Source of the DNA: Anaerolineae bacterium
GTDB lineage: Bacteria; Chloroflexota; Anaerolineae; JACIWP01
DNA length: 5,735 bases
Direction: 5' to 3'
NCBI GenBank assembly: GCA_014360855.1
Contig: JACIWP010000199.1
Coordinates: forward strand, 1 to 5,735
Program-made: the position numbers and the translations under genes
The notes under the pieces: generated by a model
Database searches by the model: none
Seen by the model: only the letters and a program-made list of their open reading frames with translations
Told to the model about the DNA's origin: nothing
Shown: piece by piece, positions 1 through 5,163 of the stretch
Numbering within the stretch: the first letter of the stretch is position 1
Layout: each line of letters opens with the position of its first letter

Positions 1-503
1 ACGGTGTCCACAAAACCAGGAGTGGGCCGGCGCGTCCGAAAGGCCACATTGCCGATGCCGAAGGGGGAACTTTGCGCCACCGCGATAGCACGCGCCATGA
101 AAGTCTCTGCGACGGTTTCGCACACCCCTCCCACGTTGTCCGCTTTCGTTTTTGAGAGGGTCTCGACACAGCGCTGGATATAGTCGCGGGCGATCTCGCA
201 GTGTCCATCGACGCGCACGATCACTTCACCGCGCGCATGGCACAATCCTTTGTTCAGCGCCGCCGGCACGATGCGGGCGGGGTTATCCAGGAGCAGAACG
301 CGGATGCCGCGGGGATTGTGCGCCATGGCCCGCACGATCTCCGGCGTGCCGTCCTCCGACATGCCGTCCACGACCAGCACCTCCATCCGCTCGGGGGGAT
401 AGTCCTGGGCCAGCACGGCGCCGAGACTGCGCGCGATATAGCCGGCCTCATTGCGCACCGGCATGATGACAGAAACAAGGGGGAGATTACCCGTTTCTTG
501 CAT
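1..503 (-). CDS. ExoA-like family 2 glycosyltransferase, N-terminal part (runs off left edge)
   Basis: The first 167 codons of a GT-A fold, inverting family 2 glycosyltransferase are visible; the C-terminus lies beyond base 1. The protein opens with the usual first strand LVSVIMPVRNEAGYIARSL (residues 9-27), followed by VVDGMSEDGT (44-53), whose D46 is the nucleotide-binding aspartate, and the metal/donor-binding element VRVDGHCEI (96-104, D99). The later SSPFGIGN (145-152) and FVDTV at the cut edge resemble the succinoglycan ExoA subgroup, which adds a sugar to a lipid-linked or polymeric glycan at the cytoplasmic membrane. The start is the ATG at 503, with a modest AGGG upstream; no better in-frame ATG exists. 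It follows the TPR gene by 47 bases and is probably the same transcript. The exact sugar is unknown. Family assignment is firm, ExoA-like subgroup likely. Confidence 0.93.
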   Translation of the reverse strand, partial: MQETGNLPLVSVIMPVRNEAGYIARSLGAVLAQDYPPERMEVLVVDGMSEDGTPEIVRAMAHNPRGIRVLLLDNPARIVPAALNKGLCHARGEVIVRVDGHCEIARDYIQRCVETLSKTKADNVGGVCETVAETFMARAIAVAQSSPFGIGNVAFRTRRPTPGFVDT

Positions 504-550
504 GGCAATCCCTGCCGGAAGATGAAAGGGGAACCCGGACCACCCGGGGG

Positions 551-1276
551 CTACTGCGTTCCACTGGAGGAGTTGAGCCTCGCTTCCAGCTCGTCGGCAT
601 AGCGCTGAAAGATCAGAGAAGGGTCGGCGCGGTAATACTGGATGGCAGTGCGCAGGTCGCCGCGCCGCTCCATGATGGCGCCGACGCGCCGGCATCCGTT
701 GCCGCCCAGCTCACACGAGCGGATGAACGCCTGCAGTGCCTGTTCCTCGCCGGCGGTATTCATCAGCACAAAACCGTAGCTCTGCCAGCGCATGGCGTCA
801 TAGGGATTGCGCTCCAATCCCTGGCGGTACGCCTCGGCGGCCAGCGCCGGCTCCTTTCGTTCCGCCAGGCGCGCCAGCCAGAACCAGGACTCGGCCTCCT
901 CAGGCGCCAGCTTCACCGCCCGCTCGGCCCAGGAACGGTCTTCGGGGAAATATGCCTCCACCATCACCGCGCCGGCCGGCGCACAGTCCAGGAATGCCTG
1001 CCACTCGGCATCGCGACGGACCGCATCCCCCACGGCATGATAGGTCACGCCTTTCAGCCAGTGCGTCCAACAGGTGTCCTCATCGTCGAGGTATTCCATC
1101 GCCGTTTCGAGCGCCGGCCGGTCGCCGGCCAGCCCGCGCAGGAGGAGCAGGCCGGCAGTGTTCCTGTGAGCCGCCCTGGGCAGGATGCCGGTGGCCATGC
1201 CGGCGAGGAACAACAGCACGGCTATGCCGATGCCCGCGTAACGCAGAACCCGGTTCACGACGGCCGGCCCATACAC
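551..1276 (-). CDS. Membrane-anchored tetratricopeptide repeat protein
   Basis: A 241-residue protein with one N-terminal hydrophobic segment at about residues 12-32 (GIGIAVLLFLAGMATGIL core), preceded by R9 and R12, so probably an uncleaved signal anchor with the rest exported. The remainder is helical and contains TPR-like units at about 116-157 (WAERAVKLAPEEAESWFWLA, then a second helix pair ending GLERNP), 160-190 and 193-220 (MERRGDLRTAIQYYRADPS). TPRs bind partner proteins; no catalytic motif is visible. The start is GTG at 1276, because a TGA sits in frame four codons upstream; a second GTG at 1258 is an alternative and would leave the anchor intact. No strong ribosome binding site lies at the right distance for either (AAAGGTGG is about 13 bases away). 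It lies between the ligase and a GT2 gene, so a scaffold or regulator of polysaccharide assembly is a reasonable inference, not shown by sequence. Confidence 0.85.
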   Translation of the reverse strand: MYGPAVVNRVLRYAGIGIAVLLFLAGMATGILPRAAHRNTAGLLLLRGLAGDRPALETAMEYLDDEDTCWTHWLKGVTYHAVGDAVRRDAEWQAFLDCAPAGAVMVEAYFPEDRSWAERAVKLAPEEAESWFWLARLAERKEPALAAEAYRQGLERNPYDAMRWQSYGFVLMNTAGEEQALQAFIRSCELGGNGCRRVGAIMERRGDLRTAIQYYRADPSLIFQRYADELEARLNSSSGTQ

Positions 1277-1372
1277 TGCCGCGTCTCAGCCACCTTTGAG
1301 ATCCCTAATGGAGCTTCCAAGAGAGATGGATCCACAGTACCACATGACGAAGTCACACGTTTATCGCTTGCT
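1277..1372 (-). other. 96-base gap between ligase and TPR genes
   Basis: This is the largest gap outside the degraded region. The ligase stop forms an ATGA with an ATG at 1376, but that frame closes after seven residues (MKQAINV). Another minus-strand frame stays open through the whole gap and ends inside the TPR gene, with no recognisable product. A nested, weak inverted repeat is present (GATCC with GGATC, and TGGA with TCCA inside it). I see no convincing sigma-70 promoter or T-tract terminator. The gap shares the lower GC of the ligase 3' part. Confidence 0.4.
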
Positions 1373-2785
1373 TCATACATCCGAATCGATTGGCATCCTT
1401 GAAATAATGACTCGAAACTTGCCGGCCCACGTCCGCTCAATAGAGTCGACGATCTCGACCTCTACCTGAACCTTGCCAACCCGTTCTTGCAAGGCTTGCC
1501 GCAACGCATCACCATTCTCTTTCGACCAACCCTCTGCCGGCACTACTTTGATCCGAAACTTGTCCAGCGATTCCTGAATGATCTGTGACTCCTTAATGTG
1601 GTATTCAGGAGCATAAATCGTATCAATCTGGACGATTTTTCTTCCATCCCTCGTCCTTATCACGTCATCATTCCTGCCAAGGACATTTCCTAACCGAGGC
1701 AAATACCGTCCACAAGCACAGGGTTCACCACCGCTCGATGCCAGGTTCATGACCATGTCCCCTACTTCATAGCGGATCAGCGGCATATCGAAATTCAATA
1801 GGCCCGTAGCAATCAGCCGGCCGATTTCGCCGGGGCGCACTGGTCGAGTTTCATCGTCAAGGATTTCTATATAACCCACCTCAGGCCATACGTGCATGTG
1901 GCCCGCCTCACATTCGCTAGCCGCGCATACTCGCTCCGCCTGCCCATATGTCTCACGCACAGGACATCCGAACACCAACTGAATCTTTTCCCGTTGAAAC
2001 GGATAGAGGGGCTCCGCGTTGGCAAAGATCACCCGGAGTTTGGAAGGGATTGGGAAATTCCGATGGGTTTCCAGAACTTCGCCGGCGAGAAAGTATAGGC
2101 TACTCGGATACACAATGAGATGTGTCAATTGAAACCGTTGTAGCGCATGCAGATAAGCCTCTGTCGACCATGGGGCAACATGCAGTACAGAAAAGTACAC
2201 CTGATTCAATCCATAATTCTCGACCCAGAAGGGGGGTGTTTTCTGCTCGAACGGCACCACCCTTTGGCCACCAAAAATCCCCCAACGTTCGTAGATGGTG
2301 ACCCCATGCCAGCGGCGCAGGCGGGCTTCAAACAGGGCATACCATCGCTGAAGAGTTTCCCGGCTGAACCATAGGCTTAGTGGAGTGCCCGTGGTGCCGC
2401 TGGTATGGTCATGGTACATCCGCCGCGCGCTGCAGTCATCAGCCAGGAAGGCGCGCGGCTGGGCGCGCACCGCTTCCTTCCGCAGTATGGGCCAGTTCTC
2501 CAGATACTGCCATGCACCTCGCTCGCCGCGCCGCTCCCGCTCATCCCAATAAGCGCGGTAGTACGGCACCTGATGCCGCGCCCGATGGAGGAGGAGCGCC
2601 AGCCGCTCCTCCTGCCAGCTCTTCCATTGGGGGGAGGTCCATGTCTCGCGCTCCAGCGCCTCCTCCGCCAGGCGTTCGGTCTCGGGGCCGTAGCGCCACC
2701 AGCGCAGGTAGTACCCTTTAGCGCTAGCCGCCGCCACGCGGAGGGGATAGGGTAGGCGGTGGTAGAACCTTGTCAGGTCAGGCAT
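1373..2785 (-). CDS. PaaK/CapK-like adenylate-forming ligase (phenylacetate-CoA ligase family)
   Basis: A 470-residue member of the ANL adenylating superfamily, close in length to PaaK and to CapK/coenzyme F390 synthetase relatives. Such enzymes activate a carboxylate with ATP to an acyl-adenylate and then usually form a thioester. Visible motifs in order: P-loop HTSGTTGTPLS (127-137), the adenine/acyl pocket element RETYGQAE (277-284), LIRYEVGDM (336-344, with the ribose-binding Asp 343), LGRNDDVI (369-376), and C-terminal RTWAGKFR (451-458) with the probable catalytic Lys 456. Four cysteines (C287, C292, C356, C358) sit like a small metal site. The start is ATG at 2785, chosen because GGGGGAG lies 8 bases upstream; a GTG at 2842 would add 19 unconvincing residues. 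It overlaps the preceding glycosyltransferase by 13 bases, so translation is probably coupled. CapK-like ligases are often found in capsule loci, where the true substrate is generally unknown; true phenylacetate catabolism is unlikely here. GC falls sharply in its 3' two thirds. Confidence 0.9.
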   Translation of the reverse strand: MPDLTRFYHRLPYPLRVAAASAKGYYLRWWRYGPETERLAEEALERETWTSPQWKSWQEERLALLLHRARHQVPYYRAYWDERERRGERGAWQYLENWPILRKEAVRAQPRAFLADDCSARRMYHDHTSGTTGTPLSLWFSRETLQRWYALFEARLRRWHGVTIYERWGIFGGQRVVPFEQKTPPFWVENYGLNQVYFSVLHVAPWSTEAYLHALQRFQLTHLIVYPSSLYFLAGEVLETHRNFPIPSKLRVIFANAEPLYPFQREKIQLVFGCPVRETYGQAERVCAASECEAGHMHVWPEVGYIEILDDETRPVRPGEIGRLIATGLLNFDMPLIRYEVGDMVMNLASSGGEPCACGRYLPRLGNVLGRNDDVIRTRDGRKIVQIDTIYAPEYHIKESQIIQESLDKFRIKVVPAEGWSKENGDALRQALQERVGKVQVEVEIVDSIERTWAGKFRVIISRMPIDSDV

Positions 2786-3813
2786 GAGCAAATCTCCCCC
2801 AGAAGTTCCTCCCACTGAGGCAGTACGGCAGACCAATCGCACCCCTCGGCCTTGGCGCGGGCGTTGCGGGAGAGGCGCTCCGCCAGGTCCGGTTCTGTGA
2901 GCACCCGCCGCACTGCCGCGGCCATGGCCTCGGGGTCGGCCGGCGGGACCAGCAGGGCATCCCGCTCATGCTCCAACAGATAGGGAATGCCCCCCACATT
3001 CGTGCTCACAATGCACAGCCCACAGGCCATGGCCTCCATGACGCTCACCGGCGTGTTGTCCACATTCGTGGTGTTGATGAAGATATCCCCCTGATCGAGC
3101 CACAGCGGGACATCCTGTTTCGGAACCCCGCCCGGAAAGTCCACGTGCTCCCCCAACCCCAGCGCCTGGACGAGCTGGCGCGTGCGCTGGAAACTGCCAT
3201 CCCCTTTATCCGGCCCGACCATCGTCAATCGGACATCCGGGAGCGGATAGCGCAGTAGGTCCACAACCCGCGGCGCCAGGGTAGGGTTGTATATCTCGTG
3301 GAACGCCCGCAGCCAGATCAGCTGTGGCGCCGGCCGGGCGCGCAGGCGGAAACGGTAGCGTTCCAGCTCCAGGGGGTTGGGCACGATGTGCAGATCCGAT
3401 CGAAATTCGCGCATATGCTCGTACAGATAGGGCGAGGGCGTGGTGACCGCCGCGGCCGATCCGAGCAGGCGGCGCACGCGCCCTGGCCAGCGCCGGGCGA
3501 AGGCCGGCAGATTGCCCCCATGTAACGTCAGTACATAGGGCTTGCGCGCCCGCCGGAGGATCCCACAGACCGCCTCCGCCCAGAGGAACGCCGGCCCGCT
3601 GTAGACGTCCACCTGGGCGACGTCGTACTCATGCCGGCGGGTCCATGCGGTGTGCACCATGTCCAGGAGGCGGGGGATGCGGGCCGGCTGATGAGAGGTG
3701 GTGAGGACCTGCCAGCCGGCGGCGCGCAGACGTTCGGCCAGATCTTCGCACACGCCGCGGGTGCGGCCGGCGGCGGAGAGGAAATTGCCGATGAGCAGGA
3801 CACGCCTGTTCAT
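2773..3813 (-). CDS. GT4-type glycosyltransferase (GT-B fold)
   Basis: A complete 346-residue retaining GT-B glycosyltransferase, expected to act at the cytoplasmic side of the membrane on a lipid-linked glycan. The N-terminal Rossmann-like domain starts with RRVLLIGNFLSAAGRTRG (3-20), and TLHGGN (96-101) carries the conserved His 98 near the active site. The hinge is VPNPLELERY (144-153). The C-terminal donor domain contains WLRAFHEIYNP (167-177), VRLTMVGPDKGDG (194-206) and TNVDNTPVSVMEAMACG (249-265). The last is the EX7E element, with Asp 252 in the first position and Glu 260 in the second; the NVDNTPVS form is recurrent in one GT4 subgroup, so loss of function is not implied. The start is ATG at 3813, overlapping the stop of the preceding gene by four bases (ATGA). 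Its end overlaps the ligase start. It is GC-rich throughout, unlike its neighbours on both sides. Donor and acceptor sugars are not predictable. Confidence 0.95.
   Translation of the reverse strand: MNRRVLLIGNFLSAAGRTRGVCEDLAERLRAAGWQVLTTSHQPARIPRLLDMVHTAWTRRHEYDVAQVDVYSGPAFLWAEAVCGILRRARKPYVLTLHGGNLPAFARRWPGRVRRLLGSAAAVTTPSPYLYEHMREFRSDLHIVPNPLELERYRFRLRARPAPQLIWLRAFHEIYNPTLAPRVVDLLRYPLPDVRLTMVGPDKGDGSFQRTRQLVQALGLGEHVDFPGGVPKQDVPLWLDQGDIFINTTNVDNTPVSVMEAMACGLCIVSTNVGGIPYLLEHERDALLVPPADPEAMAAAVRRVLTEPDLAERLSRNARAKAEGCDWSAVLPQWEELLGEICSCLT
2793..2800 (-). promoter_or_regulatory. Ribosome binding site of the ligase gene
   Basis: GGGGGAGA on the minus strand, with its GGGGGAG core ending 8 bases before the ATG at 2785. 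It lies inside the last codons of the upstream glycosyltransferase and decides the ligase start over the GTG at 2842. Confidence 0.8.
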
Positions 3814-4985
3814 GCCACTATGACCCCGTCGACGGGCAGTTCGATCCCCCAGGCGTCACGAAACATATCCCGCACTGCCTGCAGATATGCCGAATAAGTG
3901 AACCGTTCCGCGGCCTTCAGGCCGGCACAGCTAGCAGACCGCCAGCGGTCAGGATGATTGACGAACTCAAGCACTGCGCGGACATATGCCTCCACGTCGT
4001 ATGGCGGCAGGGCTAAGCCGGCGCCGGTATCGGCCAGGATTTGTGGGATGCTGGACACATTGCTGGCGATTGGCACCACTCCATAGGCCATGGCCTCGCT
4101 CAACACCTTCGGCCAGCCCTCCGACGCGTCAGAGGGGAAAATGATGAAATGTCCTCTCGAGTAGAATTCAGGCAATGTGGTCTTGGGAACCCAGCCGTGA
4201 AAGAATACCCTCTTCTCAATCTTCAATTCTTTCGCCAGGCGTTCGAACTCTGGCCGTTCGGGACCATCTCCCAGCATATGCAAGTGAAAGTCCAGCCCTC
4301 TCTCTTGCAGGCCGGCGGCGATCTGGAGGACGCGGCCGGCACCCTTGGCCTCTTCGATACGTCCCACAAAGAGCAACTGTAGGGGGGAATTCAGAACTTT
4401 GTCCCCTGCAGCATGCCGGCCCAGTTCGATATCCTCCCGAGTCAGCGAAGGATTCAGAAACGAATATACATGCCGGGGCTGACCTGGCCAGCGCCCGTTA
4501 ACGGTGACGACGCCGCGGTGCAGTCCCTTGTTCAACCACCAGCGTTGAAAGGTGTAGGACCAGGATTCCCGGCCGTTTGGCCGCCAATTGCCGGCATATT
4601 TGACCCAGCGATAGCGCGGTCGGCGGACAAGGGCGAGGAGAATGATGGCGATCAGGCTGATATTGGCGGGACAGCGCACCTGCACCACATCCGCCTGGGG
4701 AAGTTCGCGCAAGATGGTCCGAATATAGCGCGGTGCTTTGCGCAGGATATCCAGCTTGGCCCCCAGTGTGTGACCGCCGGCGGGAGGAAGGGGGACGAAG
4801 CGAATGTTCGGGGCCTGGTACGGGAGAGCCGAGCTTGGCGCCGGCTCGGGATGCAGACATCCAATATGTGTTATGGAGACAAATAACTGTCCCAACGCAT
4901 CAATCTCTTGGACGGTAGGCCCCCAGCCTACAAGTAGGCCATCACGTAAATAATGCGACATATTTGAGATGATCAGCAACTTCAT
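3810..4985 (-). CDS. GT4-type glycosyltransferase (GT-B fold)
   Basis: A complete 391-residue retaining glycosyltransferase. The N-terminal acceptor domain begins KLLIISNMSHYLRDGLLVG (2-20), with the HY..DG..vG.gPTv.EID pattern (11-29) common to GT4 enzymes of polysaccharide loci, and continues with DVVQVRCPANIS (99-110). The donor domain starts near residue 201 with LQLLFVGRIEEAKGAG (202-217), giving the phosphate-binding pair R209 and K214. It then has HLHMLGDGPE (234-243), VFFHGWVPK (260-268) and SDASEGWPKVLSEAMAYG (285-302), an intact EX7E motif with E289 and E297. The start is ATG at 4985; an upstream ATG in another frame closes at once. Its own ribosome binding site is weak, but its ATG overlaps the TGA of a short upstream frame (ATGA at 4982-4985), so it probably depends on coupled translation. 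The first 40 or so codons are GC-poor (about 45%), then GC jumps to about 67% near 4855, which hints at a recombined 5' end. Confidence 0.95.
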   Translation of the reverse strand: MKLLIISNMSHYLRDGLLVGWGPTVQEIDALGQLFVSITHIGCLHPEPAPSSALPYQAPNIRFVPLPPAGGHTLGAKLDILRKAPRYIRTILRELPQADVVQVRCPANISLIAIILLALVRRPRYRWVKYAGNWRPNGRESWSYTFQRWWLNKGLHRGVVTVNGRWPGQPRHVYSFLNPSLTREDIELGRHAAGDKVLNSPLQLLFVGRIEEAKGAGRVLQIAAGLQERGLDFHLHMLGDGPERPEFERLAKELKIEKRVFFHGWVPKTTLPEFYSRGHFIIFPSDASEGWPKVLSEAMAYGVVPIASNVSSIPQILADTGAGLALPPYDVEAYVRAVLEFVNHPDRWRSASCAGLKAAERFTYSAYLQAVRDMFRDAWGIELPVDGVIVA

Positions 4986-5016
4986 CGCCGTCGTTCCATG
5001 CTCAGCAACTTGTCAT
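4973..5016 (-). repeat. Imperfect direct repeat around the glycosyltransferase start
   Basis: The ten bases AAGTTGCTGA (minus strand) occur twice, at 4973-4982 (codons 2-5 of the glycosyltransferase) and at 5002-5011, 29 bases apart. The match extends to ATGAAGTTGCTGATCA against ATGACAAGTTGCTGAGCA if one or two bases are gapped. The upstream copy encodes DKLLSM in the remnant's frame and the downstream one MKLLIISNM. It may be a small duplication of the start region or a junction scar of the proposed deletion; chance is possible at this length. Confidence 0.55.
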
Positions 5017-5086
5017 ACATCCTCATGCGCTTATAGTGCCTTACGTACTTTGTCGAGCTCGTGACCAAGGTGTCAATCTCTTTCAT
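4982..5086 (-). other. 34-codon open frame coupled to the next glycosyltransferase
   Basis: ATG at 5086 has AGGA seven bases upstream and opens a 34-residue frame whose TGA overlaps the glycosyltransferase ATG at 4985. It starts with MKEIDTL, the part resembling the neighbouring glycosyltransferase, and ends in a strongly basic tail with no known domain. It is probably still translated as a by-product of the remnant and delivers ribosomes to the next gene, whose own binding site is weak. A functional small protein cannot be excluded. Confidence 0.4.
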
Positions 5087-5163
5087 AGTAGGTTCCTAGC
5101 CCACCATATGGCCATCATCGGCAACCTAATAGGGCATATCCACATATACGTAAGGGGTCTCAT
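5083..5163 (-). other. 26-codon open frame at the start of the remnant
   Basis: This frame opens at the ATG at 5163, four bases overlapping the stop of the upstream glycosyltransferase, and closes at a TGA overlapping the ATG at 5086. The product, starting MRPLTYMW, has no recognisable domain. Its start resembles the MKLLIISN start of the next gene only loosely. I take it as the out-of-frame beginning of the remnant gene after a frameshift, not as an independent gene. Confidence 0.35.

Larger units (their letters stand above)
26..4845. repeat. Dispersed over-represented palindrome GCCGGC
   Basis: I count 33 copies of GCCGGC by eye, the first at 26-31 and the last at 4840-4845, including an overlapping pair at 971-980. 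At about 60% GC, roughly five would be expected by composition alone. Copies occur in all genes left of 4845 and in different codon frames, so it is not one amino-acid motif. There is none from 4846 to the right end and none between 2087 and 2938. It looks like a genome-wide short-palindrome signature, comparable in kind to the cyanobacterial HIP1 octamer. Confidence 0.6.
4982..5163 (-). pseudogene. Gutted remnant of a tandem GT4-like glycosyltransferase gene
   Basis: No intact gene fits this 182-base stretch. It begins with an ATG at 5163 that overlaps the upstream stop as ATGA and follows a strong site. That frame closes after 26 codons. In the frame one step away the translation reads DGHMVG*EPTMKEIDTL, aligning with residues 15-31 of the next gene, DGLLVGWGPTVQEIDAL. 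Over this block (5116-5065 against 4943-4892) I count 37 of 52 identical bases without gaps, and the Trp codon TGG is TAG. A second TAG lies upstream, after MPY. The start and the block are in different frames, requiring a frameshift. Beyond the block the similarity stops; the frame runs on through a basic helical tail (KYVRHYKRMRMYDKLLSME) to a TGA that overlaps the next ATG. I infer an internal deletion joining an N-terminal and a C-terminal piece of one gene. The alternative is two genuine mini-genes of 26 and 34 residues used for translational coupling. Confidence 0.6.

Noticed and set aside
254..508. Minus-strand 84-codon frame starting at a TTG
   Set aside because: It overlaps the GT2 gene in another frame, contains low-complexity Arg/Cys/Trp sequence and has no motif; the GT2 frame carries the conserved motifs.
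534..548. CCCGG/CCGGG hairpin with a five-base loop between the TPR and GT2 genes
   Set aside because: The stem is only five pairs and no T-tract follows in the direction of transcription, so a terminator cannot be supported; the genes are probably co-transcribed.
736..1299. Plus-strand open frame of 187 codons opposite the TPR gene
   Set aside because: The product is rich in Pro, Arg and Ala with no domain, typical of the antisense of a GC-rich gene; the minus-strand TPR protein with anchor and repeats is far better supported.
1255..1440. Minus-strand 61-codon frame spanning the ligase end and the gap
   Set aside because: Most of it overlaps the ligase in another frame and the rest matches nothing recognisable; it is open by chance as far as can be seen.
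2380..2755. Two overlapping plus-strand frames opposite the ligase 5' end
   Set aside because: Pro/Ala/Arg-rich antisense shadows in the GC-rich part of the ligase gene.
2786..2842. GTG at 2842 as an upstream start of the ligase
   Set aside because: It adds 19 residues without family character deep inside the preceding gene, while the ATG at 2785 has an excellent ribosome binding site and yields a family-typical length.
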